DNA of 64,000 nt from Orbilia blumenaviensis (Eukaryota; Ascomycota; Orbiliomycetes; Orbiliales; Orbiliaceae), in NCBI GenBank assembly GCA_036872755.1, contig JAVHNS010000001.1, positions 744,001-808,000 on the forward strand, written 5' to 3'. Made by a program: the position numbers and the translations under genes. Below, one piece after another: positions 11,885-22,536 of this stretch. The number at the start of each line of letters is the position of its first letter. Position 1 is the first letter of the stretch. The notes beneath the pieces are model-generated. The model was not told where the DNA came from, did no database searches, and saw only the letters and a program-made list of their open reading frames with translations.

Positions 11885-12370
11885 CCTTTCTTACCTATAG
11901 ATGAAAGGGCCGACCGAACCTATCCGGAGAATTGGAGCTCGTTCTTAAAGAGCCGTACTTCTTTTACTGCTTGGGAAAAATTCGTAATTGGGAAATATAA
12001 TTTGTATCCTTTTTTTCTCTTTTACTTTTGCATGCGTAACGGCGCTACTATGGCAGAGTATTGACTTGTATTGGCAGCTTGGTTTATCGGTGCTTAAAGG
12101 GTCCAGTTTTTTTCTTCCCCTTCTGTCCTTGGGAAATATCAATCTTTTTGAGGGTTTCTGTAACACCACATATCGTTGGACTTTCATGTTTCAGTTTATT
12201 TCCTTTTATTTCGATTCAAGCGTAGATATTTTGGTATACAACCCAATTCAATCACTATATCAATTGCTTTACACTTCAATTCTCCCAGATTTCTTTTGGC
12301 CTCATTTTAACTTCGTGAACTTCGAATATGCGGGGAAATGAATATTCGGGAAAGGATTCGGTTATACGCT
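11885..12370. other. Intergenic, no gene seen
   Basis: AT-rich. An open frame of 117 codons (11988-12341, +) is Phe/Leu-rich and looks like chance translation of T-rich DNA, so it is not called. Confidence 0.45.
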
Positions 12371-12817
12371 CTATTTCGTAATTGGGCTAAGTGACTCTAA
12401 CTTGGCGAATTCAGCGCCCATATGCATGTGCTTCACGAGACCAATAGAATCAGTATTAGAAATCGTGTGGAGAAACATGACCATGTATGTACAGGGACCT
12501 GAAAGGTCCAAGGTGTTTAGAACTGAATTAGTAAGTGTATTCGTCGATTAGCTAATAGGCTATAAAGTGATACCTTCAACGATCGGCATCGACATTGCAG
12601 CGGAGGACTGAAGCTTGAATTCGAAATTCCCCTCTGGGTGGCAAATGCCATGGTTTCTCTGCACACGTGCGCATAGGGTTTCATAACGTGGGCAACACGG
12701 GCGAGTAGAAACTGCAACATTATTGGGTCCTAGTCTGCATCTAATTTTTTCAATGAGCCTAAGGATGAGGTCTCTAATGGTATTCTTAAATTGATATTTT
12801 GGACTAAAGAGGAACAT
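12371..12817 (-). pseudogene. Spliced ORF remnant just downstream of an F-box gene
   Basis: Two phase-compatible blocks on minus, 12817-12574 and 12522-12371, are separated by a textbook intron (GTATCA, GCTAAT branch, TTCAG). Together they encode 131 residues with pieces such as NFEFKLQSSAAMSMPIVE and HMHMGAEFAKLESLSP. The ATG is only 36 bp downstream of the stop of the same-strand F-box gene and has no room for a promoter. I read it as the 3' part of an older gene whose 5' part was lost, or as an unrecognised downstream gene. I cannot name the family. Confidence 0.35.
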
Positions 12818-12853
12818 GCCTTTGAAACAATGAAAACTGTTAAATGCTAGACT

Positions 12854-14156
12854 TTAATCAGAGTCAGAATCATAAATCAGATTTGACTCGAATTCCTCTT
12901 CATTAATTGCATTCCCAACTATAGCGGTCCCATATTTGTTCCGAGTGATCGGGAAGAGTGTAGGATTATTCCATGTATAAAACCTGAACCTTTCAACCTT
13001 GGGAAGATATTTCAAGCTATTCTCCCATTCGTCTGAATCCTTCTCGAATGGCTCAGTGAATTGGAGGCAGACCAATTCGGCGCTTCCGAAGACAGGTGGT
13101 ATGGGGGGCAATTCTTCCCACTAGATATTATAAATTGAGCCCGTGCCGTTAGAAACCACCCTACATGAGGTTTAAAAAGAATAGGGAAGAAAATAGAAAG
13201 GAAGCCTACCTTATCACGCAAATTCTTCCAATCAGCAGGCAGCAACTGCAAATCCTTAACCTTCGAAAAGTCCGCGGACACCAAACTCGTGGGAAGGTAA
13301 TTCTCTTCCCCACCTCGATATTCGAGTTTTTCTAGATTATTAAGCCTCCACGTCTTTGGAGACTCTGGTTCTACCCCTTTGGGAGGATGTGTAACATTAG
13401 TATCTATACAAATACTAGTGATCAAATCCCCGGCTTTATCGCCTAGCGTCTGGAATAGCCGTCTGAAGAAATTATCGATAGCAGCGGGCACGTCCTTCCG
13501 ATCGATATAAATAGCACACGACACCGAAACATTCCTGAGATTTGCTGGAGTTCTCCGAAGCTCTTCGGTTGACGCTGGCTCCACATCTGCGGGGCTGGAA
13601 TTTATTGTGCGTGTGATTTTCATAGAAGAAAGATGCGGCATCGATGTTATCGCGGTATCGAGGATTGCCCAAAAATCCACCCATCGGATTCCAGTGTTCA
13701 GATCCACATAATTTAATTTTGTGACATTTGTTAAATTTTGAAGTATCTCGATCATCCGGGGTGTCGGGAAGTCATCGAGCCAAGCGGGGCTGGTGCCACC
13801 ATCGCTGCGAAGACAGTAGAGTGTAAAGTCCCTATGGACGAGTACCATATTAGTTAGAATACCACAGATCGAATATCTGGTCTCACAAAACCCTCATAGG
13901 GAATGCAAAATAATTACTTGACATAGTGCCGATATCTCGTACTGTCCGCAAAAACTGGGTACTCCCATTGGTGAACATTAATACCTTCCGCTACCGATGG
14001 GAGATACTGAACCAAGAGCTCTTTGAAGAATAGTGGCGCACAAGCTTGTTCCCAGCGCTTGCAAGTCAGTAACATATTCAACCTATCAATCTCCTTCAAC
14101 TTCGGTTGCTCGAATATTTCCGCGATAATCTCGGTGGGTAGATGATTGACTGTCAT
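12854..14156 (-). CDS. F-box protein, 375 residues
   Basis: Probable substrate adaptor of an SCF (Skp1-cullin-F-box) ubiquitin ligase. Exons on minus: 14156-13918, 13831-13210, 13120-12854; the junctions restore K-DFTLYC and DK-WEELPP. The F-box is at the N-terminus (LPTEIIAEIFEQPKL ... LNMLLTCKRWEQACAPLFF, about residues 4-45). The rest reads like irregular leucine-rich repeats (LTNVTKLNYVDL, NLEKLEYRG, VKDLQLLPADW, AELVCLQF), as in fungal F-box/LRR-like proteins, and ends in an Asp/Ser tail (DSDSD). No catalytic motif is expected. The target is unknown; such genes are often lineage-specific. Confidence 0.85.
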
Positions 14157-15138
14157 TTTTTCTTCTTGTGATATTTACCGTTTCAAATGTGAAAAGGTGT
14201 TGTTTCACTAAATTGATATAGTCGACTAGGCAATTCTCGGGAAGCAGTGGTTAGTTTATTATATTGGGGAAGCAAGAGAGGTTTTAATTGATGTTAGGAA
14301 GTTCCCTTTCAAGAGGTAAAATTTCCCCTACGCGAATATATAGAGAACTCCACGCCCATCAAGCCCCCGCCAAAGGCTATAAACGGTATCCGTGCACACC
14401 TTGCTTACGTGCCAAGGCATTTCAGCGCCTCAGTCCCACCATTATTATTGGGAGTATATCTGCAGCGTTTCGGCATAAAGATTTAAAAGCACAGCAACCC
14501 TAATAATGAAAGGATCAAACCTAAATTATTTAAGCCTGTACCTCTCCCGTTGATTGCGGGATGGGAGCTGGCGGGAAGGTTGGTATTCAAATTTGTGGTT
14601 GAGGTCAGTTTGTGGTGGCTGGGAACGCGAATTGGCGTGCATAACAGGGATCATAGAGGCCCGCACTTGAGTTTAGGGTCTAATACCTTCTCGATATTAT
14701 TGTCAGAGGGGTAACTAGAAATAATGGTATTGCTGCTCTTACATGTGAAGCCGCGTACCTATTCAGAGTTTCACAGTTTCCCGTTTCTTTGGACTCTTGA
14801 ATGGGAGAGCGTTCGTAACCCCGGGCAGTGAGAATTTTTTAAAAAAGTCAATACAAAACAGCTATAATAGACCCAATGGTGCCAAAGAATCTCTACTAAA
14901 TAAAACTTATGATATAATAAAAGACAGAAAAGAAAGAAAAGCGCATGGCAGGGGTATCTTTGGTTCCAGAATTAATTGCTCATCTAAATTTTGGATCCAA
15001 CCGGGCCGAGAACTGGCCTAACTGAGGCGTCTATTCTGTAATACATTATGTCTTAGTATTAGCCCGGTTCTATCAAAACCTAATGGGATGCACAATTACT
15101 GTACCTAGGAACAGCCGTCGGCTTGAAGATAAAATAGG
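14157..15138. other. Intergenic, no gene seen
   Basis: Contains the 5' flank of the F-box gene (-) and the 3' flank of the alpha-kinase gene (-). The short open frames at 14288-14503 and 14797-15021 (+) lack any recognisable feature. Confidence 0.45.
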
Positions 15139-15879
15139 TCACTCCAACACGCTCCCCAGCCTCGACAGAGGAACACGGCTATTCCTCGTCTTCAGATATG
15201 CCTGCATTGTGGTGCCTTCGTTCATAGGGATCTTTGCCTTGCCAACAACTCTAGGTTTTGACCAAGATTTGTCACAAAAGGGGCCACATCGATGCCTTTG
15301 AAAGAAAGACGTGATGCCGTCACTTCCCAGGTCTGCTGGGCCACGGTTCTGGGCTCTCGACATGATAACTGGATCGGTTAGGACATATCCGTCTTTATAT
15401 CGCCCTCCCTGGAGGTCGCAGAGCAAGAGTTGCCCCCCGGAATTGTGGTAAGAGAAATGGCTTAAAGCTTGCATGACTGAGGCCCAGCCGGTAGAGTCCG
15501 TTAAAGCCCAGCCAGAATTACTATTGAATTTCTCAAAGTTGAGGATCATAGGCTCAATCAGTGATTTCTGGCCTGACTTGTGACAACCGGGCACGTATGT
15601 CCAAACTTCAGGTGTGTTAAGATGAATTTCTTGGGATATTATCTCTTCTTCGTTGAATTCGTCAATGATTTTTTGAGCCTTATCGCAGATGTTGAGCTCT
15701 TCCTGGAAATAATGTTCTTCGACTACGCAGCCGGACTTGAATTCCTTGGAGACGCAACGGTGGCCTTTCCGGGGACCAGAGGTATAGGTGCCAGCATATA
15801 CATACTTGAAGGTTCCAGACCCGAACAGTTTGTTGTCGATTGTAGCAGTAGTGGAGTGATTGGTTCGTGCATAGGACAT
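15139..15879 (-). CDS. Stand-alone alpha-kinase domain protein
   Basis: Atypical Ser/Thr protein kinase of the MHCK/eEF2K family. The single exon encodes 246 residues, essentially just the catalytic domain. N-terminal lobe: FGSGTFKYVYAGTY, then a likely ATP-anchoring Lys in RCVSKEFKSG. C-terminal lobe: LLLCDLQGGRYKDGYVLTDP (catalytic/metal Asp region), the Gly-rich GPADLGSDGI motif, and HRCGPFC, which supplies His/Cys ligands of the family's structural zinc. Family members often carry extra domains (WD40, vWA, EF-hand); none is present. There are no introns, unlike most neighbours. Substrates are unknown. Expansions of single-domain alpha-kinases are known in some fungi. Confidence 0.88.
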   Translation of the reverse strand: MSYARTNHSTTATIDNKLFGSGTFKYVYAGTYTSGPRKGHRCVSKEFKSGCVVEEHYFQEELNICDKAQKIIDEFNEEEIISQEIHLNTPEVWTYVPGCHKSGQKSLIEPMILNFEKFNSNSGWALTDSTGWASVMQALSHFSYHNSGGQLLLCDLQGGRYKDGYVLTDPVIMSRAQNRGPADLGSDGITSFFQRHRCGPFCDKSWSKPRVVGKAKIPMNEGTTMQAYLKTRNSRVPLSRLGSVLE

Positions 15880-17075
15880 TTTGAGGAAGATCCTTAGGGT
15901 TTAGGTATCCGTATCACGATAGGGCTAATGCTAGTGCACCGCTGATGGTAACGTATAATAAGGCCTTCAATTGAAGACGAAGTTGTCTGCAACTCTCAAA
16001 GATCCAGGGCTTGTTCCTATGAGTATTTGGAATTAAGATGTATCTCGGCGAGATGAAGTGGAAGTGGTATGTTGAGGAGTGAAAGGGGTCTGGAGCGTGG
16101 TGCACGTCAAAGGCTATTTAAAAGGTTTAAAGTTATCGGATAGAACGCCGTCGCTAAGGGCAAGAGTGCGTCTCTAGAGGCCAGTTTCAGTCCCAATATT
16201 CTCGGACCGAGACTAGGTATCTATAGCTGGGGGCTATAAACTGCTCAACTTGCAATTGGCGCTTATAAAAAGTGCCTGAACTTCTATGCAAGGGAGCGGC
16301 GCGTTGCAATGTTGCACAAATACTCGGTAAATTTTGCAATTCATGTTAAAATTTTGTGTTAAAGGCACCAAAATGCTAAAACTATAATTCTTTAGGAAGC
16401 TGTAAAAGTACTAAAAACTAAATTGAAAATCTTTAAAGGTTCTTATTATACAAATTATTGTAGTAAATCCGAGTCTGGTTATTGTTTTTATTAGACTTTT
16501 CACTATTTATTGGTGGTGCTTGGTCTCGTTGGTACTAGACAATACGGTGTTGTGTGCAGTGGTGCTGTGAAGATTGAACTCGGCTAAACCATGCTCATGT
16601 TTCGACTTTGTGTTGTTTCTGGCACCTGCGACACCATGCTCCTTCCATATGATACTACATGATGTCTTATCTGCCAAGCACCTTGTTGACTTGTCTTGTA
16701 GTGTGCTATGTAATGAAAAATTCAGAGCTCGGTTAATCTGATCCCGAAGGTTGGCTGTATTCAAGTGGGTGCTTAAACTTGGTGCTTAAACTTGGTGCTT
16801 AAACTTCAAGATCTGAAGACCGTACTGGTCAACCTTGCCAAGATGCAACAGCGCTGTACAGCTCTCTAGCGCGCATTTTGTGTTCTCTCATGCATTCAGC
16901 CCCATGCCCAGGAACAGACCCGAGTGGGCCAATTCTAAGAACCTCAGGTATAAAGCTGGCATGGTTCCAATTTGATGTGATCTTCGAAGTTTGGTAGGCC
17001 CTCTCCCTGTCGAAGTTGATTAGGTATCGGTATCTTCAAGTGAAACATACATAGCAATCGCCGAAAAAAATAAAA
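15880..17075. other. Divergent intergenic region between alpha-kinase and F-box genes
   Basis: Shared upstream region of two divergent genes. It includes a very AT-rich block at about 16320-16510 and three tandem 13-bp repeats near 16768-16806. The minus-strand frame at 16507-16764 is low in complexity and is not called. Confidence 0.45.
16768..16806. repeat. Three perfect tandem copies of GGTGCTTAAACTT
   Basis: Copies at 16768-16780, 16781-16793 and 16794-16806, with no mismatches. They lie about 270 bp upstream of the F-box/CxxC gene and could be a small minisatellite or a multiplied binding site. Confidence 0.9.
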
Positions 17076-18546
17076 ATGGCGACTCTTTTGACACTCCCTG
17101 TCAGAATTCAGGAAACGATCGCAACATATCTGCTGCCCCCGGATGCGGCTGTTCTTGCCCTTACTTGTCGAACCATGAGGCAGCATCTTGGTCAAGGGAA
17201 TCAAGCTTTTTGGTATGATGCACACCGCCGCACTAACCCAGATCTATACCAAACCAAACCCCTCGACCCTAGTGAGGATTACTGGGCAAAGGCTGTTCGT
17301 ACTTTCTCCGGCACAGAAAAGTGGGTTTGCAAAGTATGCATGAAAGATCTCACGGAACTTGAACGAGCCGCTGCTAGTGGACAACAAATCCTAGTCTTTG
17401 GCGACCGTCAGAGACGGTACTGCGTTCCATGCCATTTGGACGTTTATGTTAGTAAGTTTAGAATTTGGCGTTAGGTTACCGTCTTCGGTTCGAGTTGTAT
17501 ACCAGTTGCTGATTAATATGAATTCAGATGCATATAAATTTGCAGAACGGTTTCCAGAAGTTCCAATTCCAGACCCAAAGACCTATGAGCTTCGTAGGTA
17601 TAACTATATACCGGTTCTCCGTACGAGTGCCGCAGTCCGGCTGGTTGAGAAATACTATGGCACCACATACAAAGTTGCAAACAATTCGGAGCTCCGCTTC
17701 AAATCTAAATGGTCCCTTAATCGGGGCAAAGAAGAAGCAGAGCATATCCACCAAGCTCTTATGTTCATGAAGGAAATTTATATAAAGCAATATAAGCACA
17801 TAACTCCAGTTCTCCACCCGGACGAATATTACGACATGTTTGTGAACTCCTTGTCCGACTTCATACTCACGAAACCTGCCAAGCCCGAGATCCACACAGA
17901 AGGAAACCCTTCAAAAAAGATGGCCAAGGAAGTCATGAAGGTAGTTGATTATCTCGCCGAAGGTTACCTAAGCTCGTGGAGACGGAAGAAGGCTCTCAAA
18001 CTTGTAGAGTCTTTCCACTTCCGTCTATTCGGAGACCCAAACAGTTTTCAACCCGGTTCACTTGATCATCCGGATTACTTTATCCTATCGACACGCTTAA
18101 CCCGCCATGCGATGAACGGAGCGCTTCTTTGCCATTTGAGGTACAAGCGTGGAGATCCAACGGATAATGATAAAGAAGTACTCCCAAACGCACGATGCTA
18201 CTGGTGTCTTCGCGCACAAAAGCCAGAAGAGAGGGAGAAATCACCTCGTACGCTTCAATGGAATGATTTCGACAAAAATGGCGTAGAACTAGCGCCGGCC
18301 CCAAAGTTCATCGCTCATGTTCTCGTACACCATCAGCAGTTGATGTGGAAGCGGCCTAAAGTTTCAAAAGACAAAGAGTTACCCCCCCTGCGAGAGCTTT
18401 CATCTACCTGGGAAGGTGCGACTTATAATTTTAAGGTTCTGGAAACACCTGTTGATATTGACACCGAAGAGCTTGAGGATATACCACAGGAGGCATTTCG
18501 GTATAGACATCGTATATCAAGTTCGTCATATTTCAACTGGGTATAA
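17076..18546 (+). CDS. F-box protein with CxxC...CxxC knuckle
   Basis: 464 residues in two exons, 17076-17451 and 17528-18546, with a phase-1 intron (GTAAGT...TTCAG). The F-box-like N-terminus (LPVRIQETIATYLLPPDAAV ... ALTCRTMRQHL) is followed by AFWYDAHRR and a candidate zinc knuckle (CKVCMKDL ... YCVPCHLDV). The long helical C-terminal part has a further CYWC pair (ARCYWCLRA) and many aromatic/basic positions (YIPVLRTSAAVRLVEKYYG). The intron lies seven residues after the second knuckle Cys, exactly as in the gene at 35024-36555, so the two are probably paralogues. Role inferred: SCF adaptor with a metal-stabilised substrate module. A minor uncertainty is whether the whole C-terminal half belongs to one domain. 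Confidence 0.82.
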
Positions 18547-18822
18547 TCTTGGTCTAGCTCTATTTCTGAATTTTGATACTACAACATAGTTTCTTTTGCA
18601 AACTTAGAACGACCGATTGAACCTTTTAAGAAGGCTAAGCAGACCTGCATAAATCAAGTCTAAACAAGATATTATTAAAAGATTTCATGATATACGAGCC
18701 CTGATTATTATTTAAATTTAGCGCCTTGTTACATAACAATATCTACCCGTCTATATCAGACCCGCGGAAGAGATATTTCTTGCAAGAGCACTGACCCCGG
18801 ACACCCTCTGAATTGTAATACC

Positions 18823-19377
18823 TTAATCCGCCCTCCGACCGTTAAGAATATACACATATCTCCCAAACGAGGCGGGAAACCACACCAACGGAACAATCCT
18901 CTGCACGAAAGCGGCGGACAAATAACAACCCAAAAATATCATCGGCTTCCTCGCAAACCCCGAATAATCCTCACCCTTAGCTGCTAGATAAAATAAACTT
19001 GTAACTGCCATAAAGTCCAACACAGCGTACATTCTATATACGCTTACTCTTGTTTCGATCGCAATGGGTGTGTTTGGCAGCCCCAATGCAGTAATGACTG
19101 TAATCCCGATCCAGAGCATGCCAAAGAATTGCATCAATGTTAGGAGGGATGGGGTTATAGTGACCGAGGGGGCGAGGAAAAGGGTTAAGGCAGTGTGAGG
19201 GTAGAAGACGAAGAGGATTGCTTCGACGATATTGATTATAATCTCAGCCGCGAAGAGGAAGCGCAGAATGTGCCCTGGATGTTCAGGGTTTATCTGGTAA
19301 GGTAGGTCTTCTGGGTGAATTATTGTTGGCATAGTGGAGAGGAGGGGGAGCGTTGCGTCGTTTGAACGTCTGGACAT
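18823..19377 (-). CDS. Four-helix integral membrane protein, unknown function
   Basis: Single exon of 184 residues. After a polar N-terminus there are four hydrophobic spans: about 40-62 (FLFAAEIIINIVEAILFVFY), 69-100 (LAPSVTITPSLLTLMQFFGM), 118-135 (YAVLDFMAVTSLFYLAA) and 150-170 (IFLGCYLSAAFVQRIVPLVW). Arg/Lys between spans suggests both ends are cytosolic. It resembles small fungal membrane proteins annotated only as hypothetical; I recognise no transporter or enzyme motif. It converges on the F-box gene at 17076-18546, with 276 bp between the stops. Confidence 0.7.
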   Translation of the reverse strand: MSRRSNDATLPLLSTMPTIIHPEDLPYQINPEHPGHILRFLFAAEIIINIVEAILFVFYPHTALTLFLAPSVTITPSLLTLMQFFGMLWIGITVITALGLPNTPIAIETRVSVYRMYAVLDFMAVTSLFYLAAKGEDYSGFARKPMIFLGCYLSAAFVQRIVPLVWFPASFGRYVYILNGRRAD

Positions 19378-20544
19378 TTGAAGTTAGGGTATAAAATTGT
19401 AAGATAGAGTATAAAATTTGAAGAGTAGGTATCGATAAGTATGAGGATACAGCTAGTAGTCTATTACTGTAAGGAAGGCTGGTATTAGAGACCAGTACAC
19501 AGCCTTTTTGCACAGTTTGTAAATAATTGATAGGTTAAGTTAGAGCTAGATATGTTCTACTGGAGGCGCCTTTGATATATGGTAAAACGATCCTCTAGTT
19601 TCTGAGGGAATATCATGCAGTGAGTTCCGGTTGTATCGTTCTAAATAGTACTAGTTTCATTACAAAGAGCTGAGCTGCCTGGCGTGCAGCCGCAGGAGCT
19701 GAAAGCAATTGCAAGCCATATGCATCATGAAGCTGAAGAAGTCCGACTGCGAAATGCAAAAAGGATATGCATATATGACGAAACGAGAGTGCATACCGTC
19801 GGGGATGCCGTTATCGATATAGGAACTAGTTCCGAAGAGCGCCTCTGGGGCTGTAGGTCAGGAGGAAGGCCCATACCCAAATCTGCATATGCGTCCAATT
19901 GTTTAAGTAATTTTTGGGCTCCGACCGCGATTTATGGACAGCCAAGCAGGTTTCCTATATAATATTGCATTTATAGGTCCCCGAATGCGATACCATGGGG
20001 CCGTTAGCCGGCCCGCGAATCGGTTCTGATCCTTGTGGAATCGAAAATTCGGATCCTCGAATAGTCGACTCACAAGGCTAGAATTCTGAGAGACATGTTC
20101 AGCCCGTCTGGATGCATGAAGGCGCGGCCCGGAACCCACTCAGCACACTAACTAGTACTGCGGAATAGGTGCTCGCACTCGCTGCTACACGATCGGCAGA
20201 GAGGTAATGCCATGTATAGCCATGGCACTAGCGACACTGCTCAGCGCCGTGGACCACTATTGCGCCCAGCTGAAATGTTCGCAAGCACGAGCTGAAGGTC
20301 GATTGAGATGCTCATCGATGGAGGGGTAGAACTAATACGCACTAGTGATATACGAAGTATATCAACCTCATGTCTGCCCCCGTCGTCGACTTGAGAGAAT
20401 CAGTCGAGTTCACCGTGCCCACAACGAACAACATATCCCAGATCCCCTTTGGAAAATCCAACATTATAAACGCAAAAATTCACAGACCAAATCTTAAACC
20501 TCACAAGTTAAATACTTTATACCCTCCATCATAAATATTTTATT
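19378..20544. other. Divergent intergenic region, no gene seen
   Basis: Upstream region of both the membrane protein (-) and the lactone oxidase (+). A 92-codon frame at 19684-19962 (+) has no supporting feature. AT-rich leader sequence precedes the oxidase ATG. Confidence 0.45.
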
Positions 20545-22212
20545 ATGCCGTCCGAAAAAACCACTCTAGAGCTTCTATCAACTCTAGCCAAAGAGCCATC
20601 TAATGAGTCCCACCTTGCGGAGTTAAAAAAACGTATCGCCGCGGGCGACGAAAAACTTGACCATGCATTCTTCTCAACCATGGCTGAGCTCGCCCCTCCA
20701 CAAATTACAAGTGCGATCTCGGGCGGTTGGTTCGGTCCCAAAACTTGGACAAATTGCGTAAACCAGCAAAAATGCTACCCGACCGAAATTAGGACCGCAA
20801 GGAACTTGAAAGATATCACTACAGCGGTCAATGAGGCGCATAGTAAAGGGATCACGGTGAGAGCCGTTGGATCTGGGCATTCTTATTCTAATGTTGCGCC
20901 GGTCTATAAGGGAGGATTGCTCCTTGATCCGCACGAGATGAATAAGGTGTTAAAAGTTGACGAAGCACTTCTCAAAGACTCACAGAACGCTGGGGTGTTA
21001 TTTGCAGTTGAGAGTGGAATTACGATTAAAGACTTGAACTTAGCGTTAGATAAGAGAGGTTTGGCGCTACAAAATATGGGTGCATTCGACGGACAAACCC
21101 TCGCCGGGGCAATATCAACAGGTACTCACGGAACTGGTATTAATTTCGGGCCCATCGCAAGTAGTGTACGGGCTATCGTGTTGGTATCAGGGGATGGAAC
21201 GGTGTACCAAATCGAAAAATCTGAAGGCATTTCGGATCCAGAAAAGTTTAAGGAAAAGGTCCATGATAGAACCTTGAAGCAAGATGACGATTGGTTTAAT
21301 TCTGTGGTAATATCAATGGGTTGTACGGGGATCATATATTCCTATATCCTCGAGGTAGTTCCCGCCTACTACCTTACAGAGAGCAGAGAACTCGGGTCGT
21401 GGACACAAGCCAAAGAACATCTGAGGATGACCGAAGATGGTGATCTGCCGGAGGTTCTTACTAAGAATCGACATTACGAAATCGATATTAACCCTTATCC
21501 AGTCGAAAACGTTCATTCGTGCATCATCCAGACGAAAAATATAGATCCAACGAATAAGCCCCATGGGAGCCGTGGAATTGTCGATTGGATCGCGGGAATA
21601 CTAGCTGGCTGCCCGCTTGCGGAACACTGGATTGTTTGGGCTTTAAACCTTTGGCCGCAAACTACCCCTGAGATGATCAACAACGCTCTCAACTCTCTTG
21701 TGGTTAAGGACCATGCCGACAAGAGCTATAAAATTCTTAACATCGGCGCAGTCAACAACGTAAAGGCCTTTGCAGTGGAACTGTCGTATCCGGTAGACAA
21801 GGATCTGGTTCCTGAAATCGACCGTCTACTTGGAATCTTCCATGATGAAGCCGCAAAAATGAACTGGTACCTCGCCGGTCCCTTTTCACTCCGCTTCGTC
21901 GCCGCTTCAGATGCATATCTGGCTCCCCAACATGGTCGATTAACCTGTATGGTTGAATTGGATATGTTGTTAGGCATAAAAGCGGGTGATGAATTACTTA
22001 GATCTATTATAAAGAAAGTACAGGCAAAGAATCCTGCGGTAAGGGTACATTGGGGGTTGGACCTCGATACTGTGGATAAGGATGAGGTTTTGAAAGTGTA
22101 CCCAGAGTTTTCAAAGTGGTTGGAGGTTTATGCTGAGCTAAATCCCGTCGGACTGTTTAACAGCCCCTTTACTGATAGATTAGAGATTTCGGCCACCACT
22201 AAAGGTATATGA
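20545..22212 (+). CDS. Sugar-1,4-lactone oxidase (D-arabinono-1,4-lactone oxidase type)
   Basis: Covalent-FAD oxidoreductase of the aldonolactone oxidase family, which oxidises D-arabinono- or L-gulono-type lactones to erythroascorbate/ascorbate with O2. The single exon of 555 residues matches family length. A PP-loop FAD domain starts near 80 (YPTEIRTARNLKDI) and carries AVGSGHSYS with His112 as the expected 8-alpha-histidyl FAD attachment. GAFDGQTLAGAISTGTHGTG is the second FAD-binding stretch. The C-terminal lactone-oxidase domain ends with VRVHWGLDLD, matching the family's HWG/HWAK region, and a Pro-Gly-Phe-like close (NPVGLFNSPFTDRL). The N-terminal 60 residues are an extra helical extension. 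Usually mitochondrial outer membrane or cytosolic; no clear targeting peptide here. Substrate choice cannot be read from sequence. Confidence 0.9.
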   Translation: MPSEKTTLELLSTLAKEPSNESHLAELKKRIAAGDEKLDHAFFSTMAELAPPQITSAISGGWFGPKTWTNCVNQQKCYPTEIRTARNLKDITTAVNEAHSKGITVRAVGSGHSYSNVAPVYKGGLLLDPHEMNKVLKVDEALLKDSQNAGVLFAVESGITIKDLNLALDKRGLALQNMGAFDGQTLAGAISTGTHGTGINFGPIASSVRAIVLVSGDGTVYQIEKSEGISDPEKFKEKVHDRTLKQDDDWFNSVVISMGCTGIIYSYILEVVPAYYLTESRELGSWTQAKEHLRMTEDGDLPEVLTKNRHYEIDINPYPVENVHSCIIQTKNIDPTNKPHGSRGIVDWIAGILAGCPLAEHWIVWALNLWPQTTPEMINNALNSLVVKDHADKSYKILNIGAVNNVKAFAVELSYPVDKDLVPEIDRLLGIFHDEAAKMNWYLAGPFSLRFVAASDAYLAPQHGRLTCMVELDMLLGIKAGDELLRSIIKKVQAKNPAVRVHWGLDLDTVDKDEVLKVYPEFSKWLEVYAELNPVGLFNSPFTDRLEISATTKGI

Positions 22213-22536
22213 TTGCGAGTTGGTTGGGTTAATTAATGTTTGCTTGTTTTAGTTATTTGGTATTTCGAATATAAATTATTCTTCTGAATACTTTCGGTCT
22301 CTGATCGTGAATTTGTTTTCCATTTTATTCATTTATTTATGAATCATGTTTTTACCTCGCGTATAACCGACAACTTAACCGCCTCCCTCAATTGCCACCC
22401 GCTCTTGAGGAAAAGCCAAGGCCTATTGAACTCTATAAAACTCGAAACTACCATCCAGAGTGAGCCTTGCAAAACTGTTGTCCAATTTAGCCTTTCATTA
22501 CTTGGAGGTTAGTTGTAGCTAACACAACCTCTTTTT
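22213..22536. promoter_or_regulatory. 3' flank of lactone oxidase and possible promoter of next gene
   Basis: AT-rich. A TATA-like CTATAAAACTC at about 22433-22443 lies roughly 100 bp before the first ATG candidate at 22537. No coding exon is seen. Confidence 0.35.
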
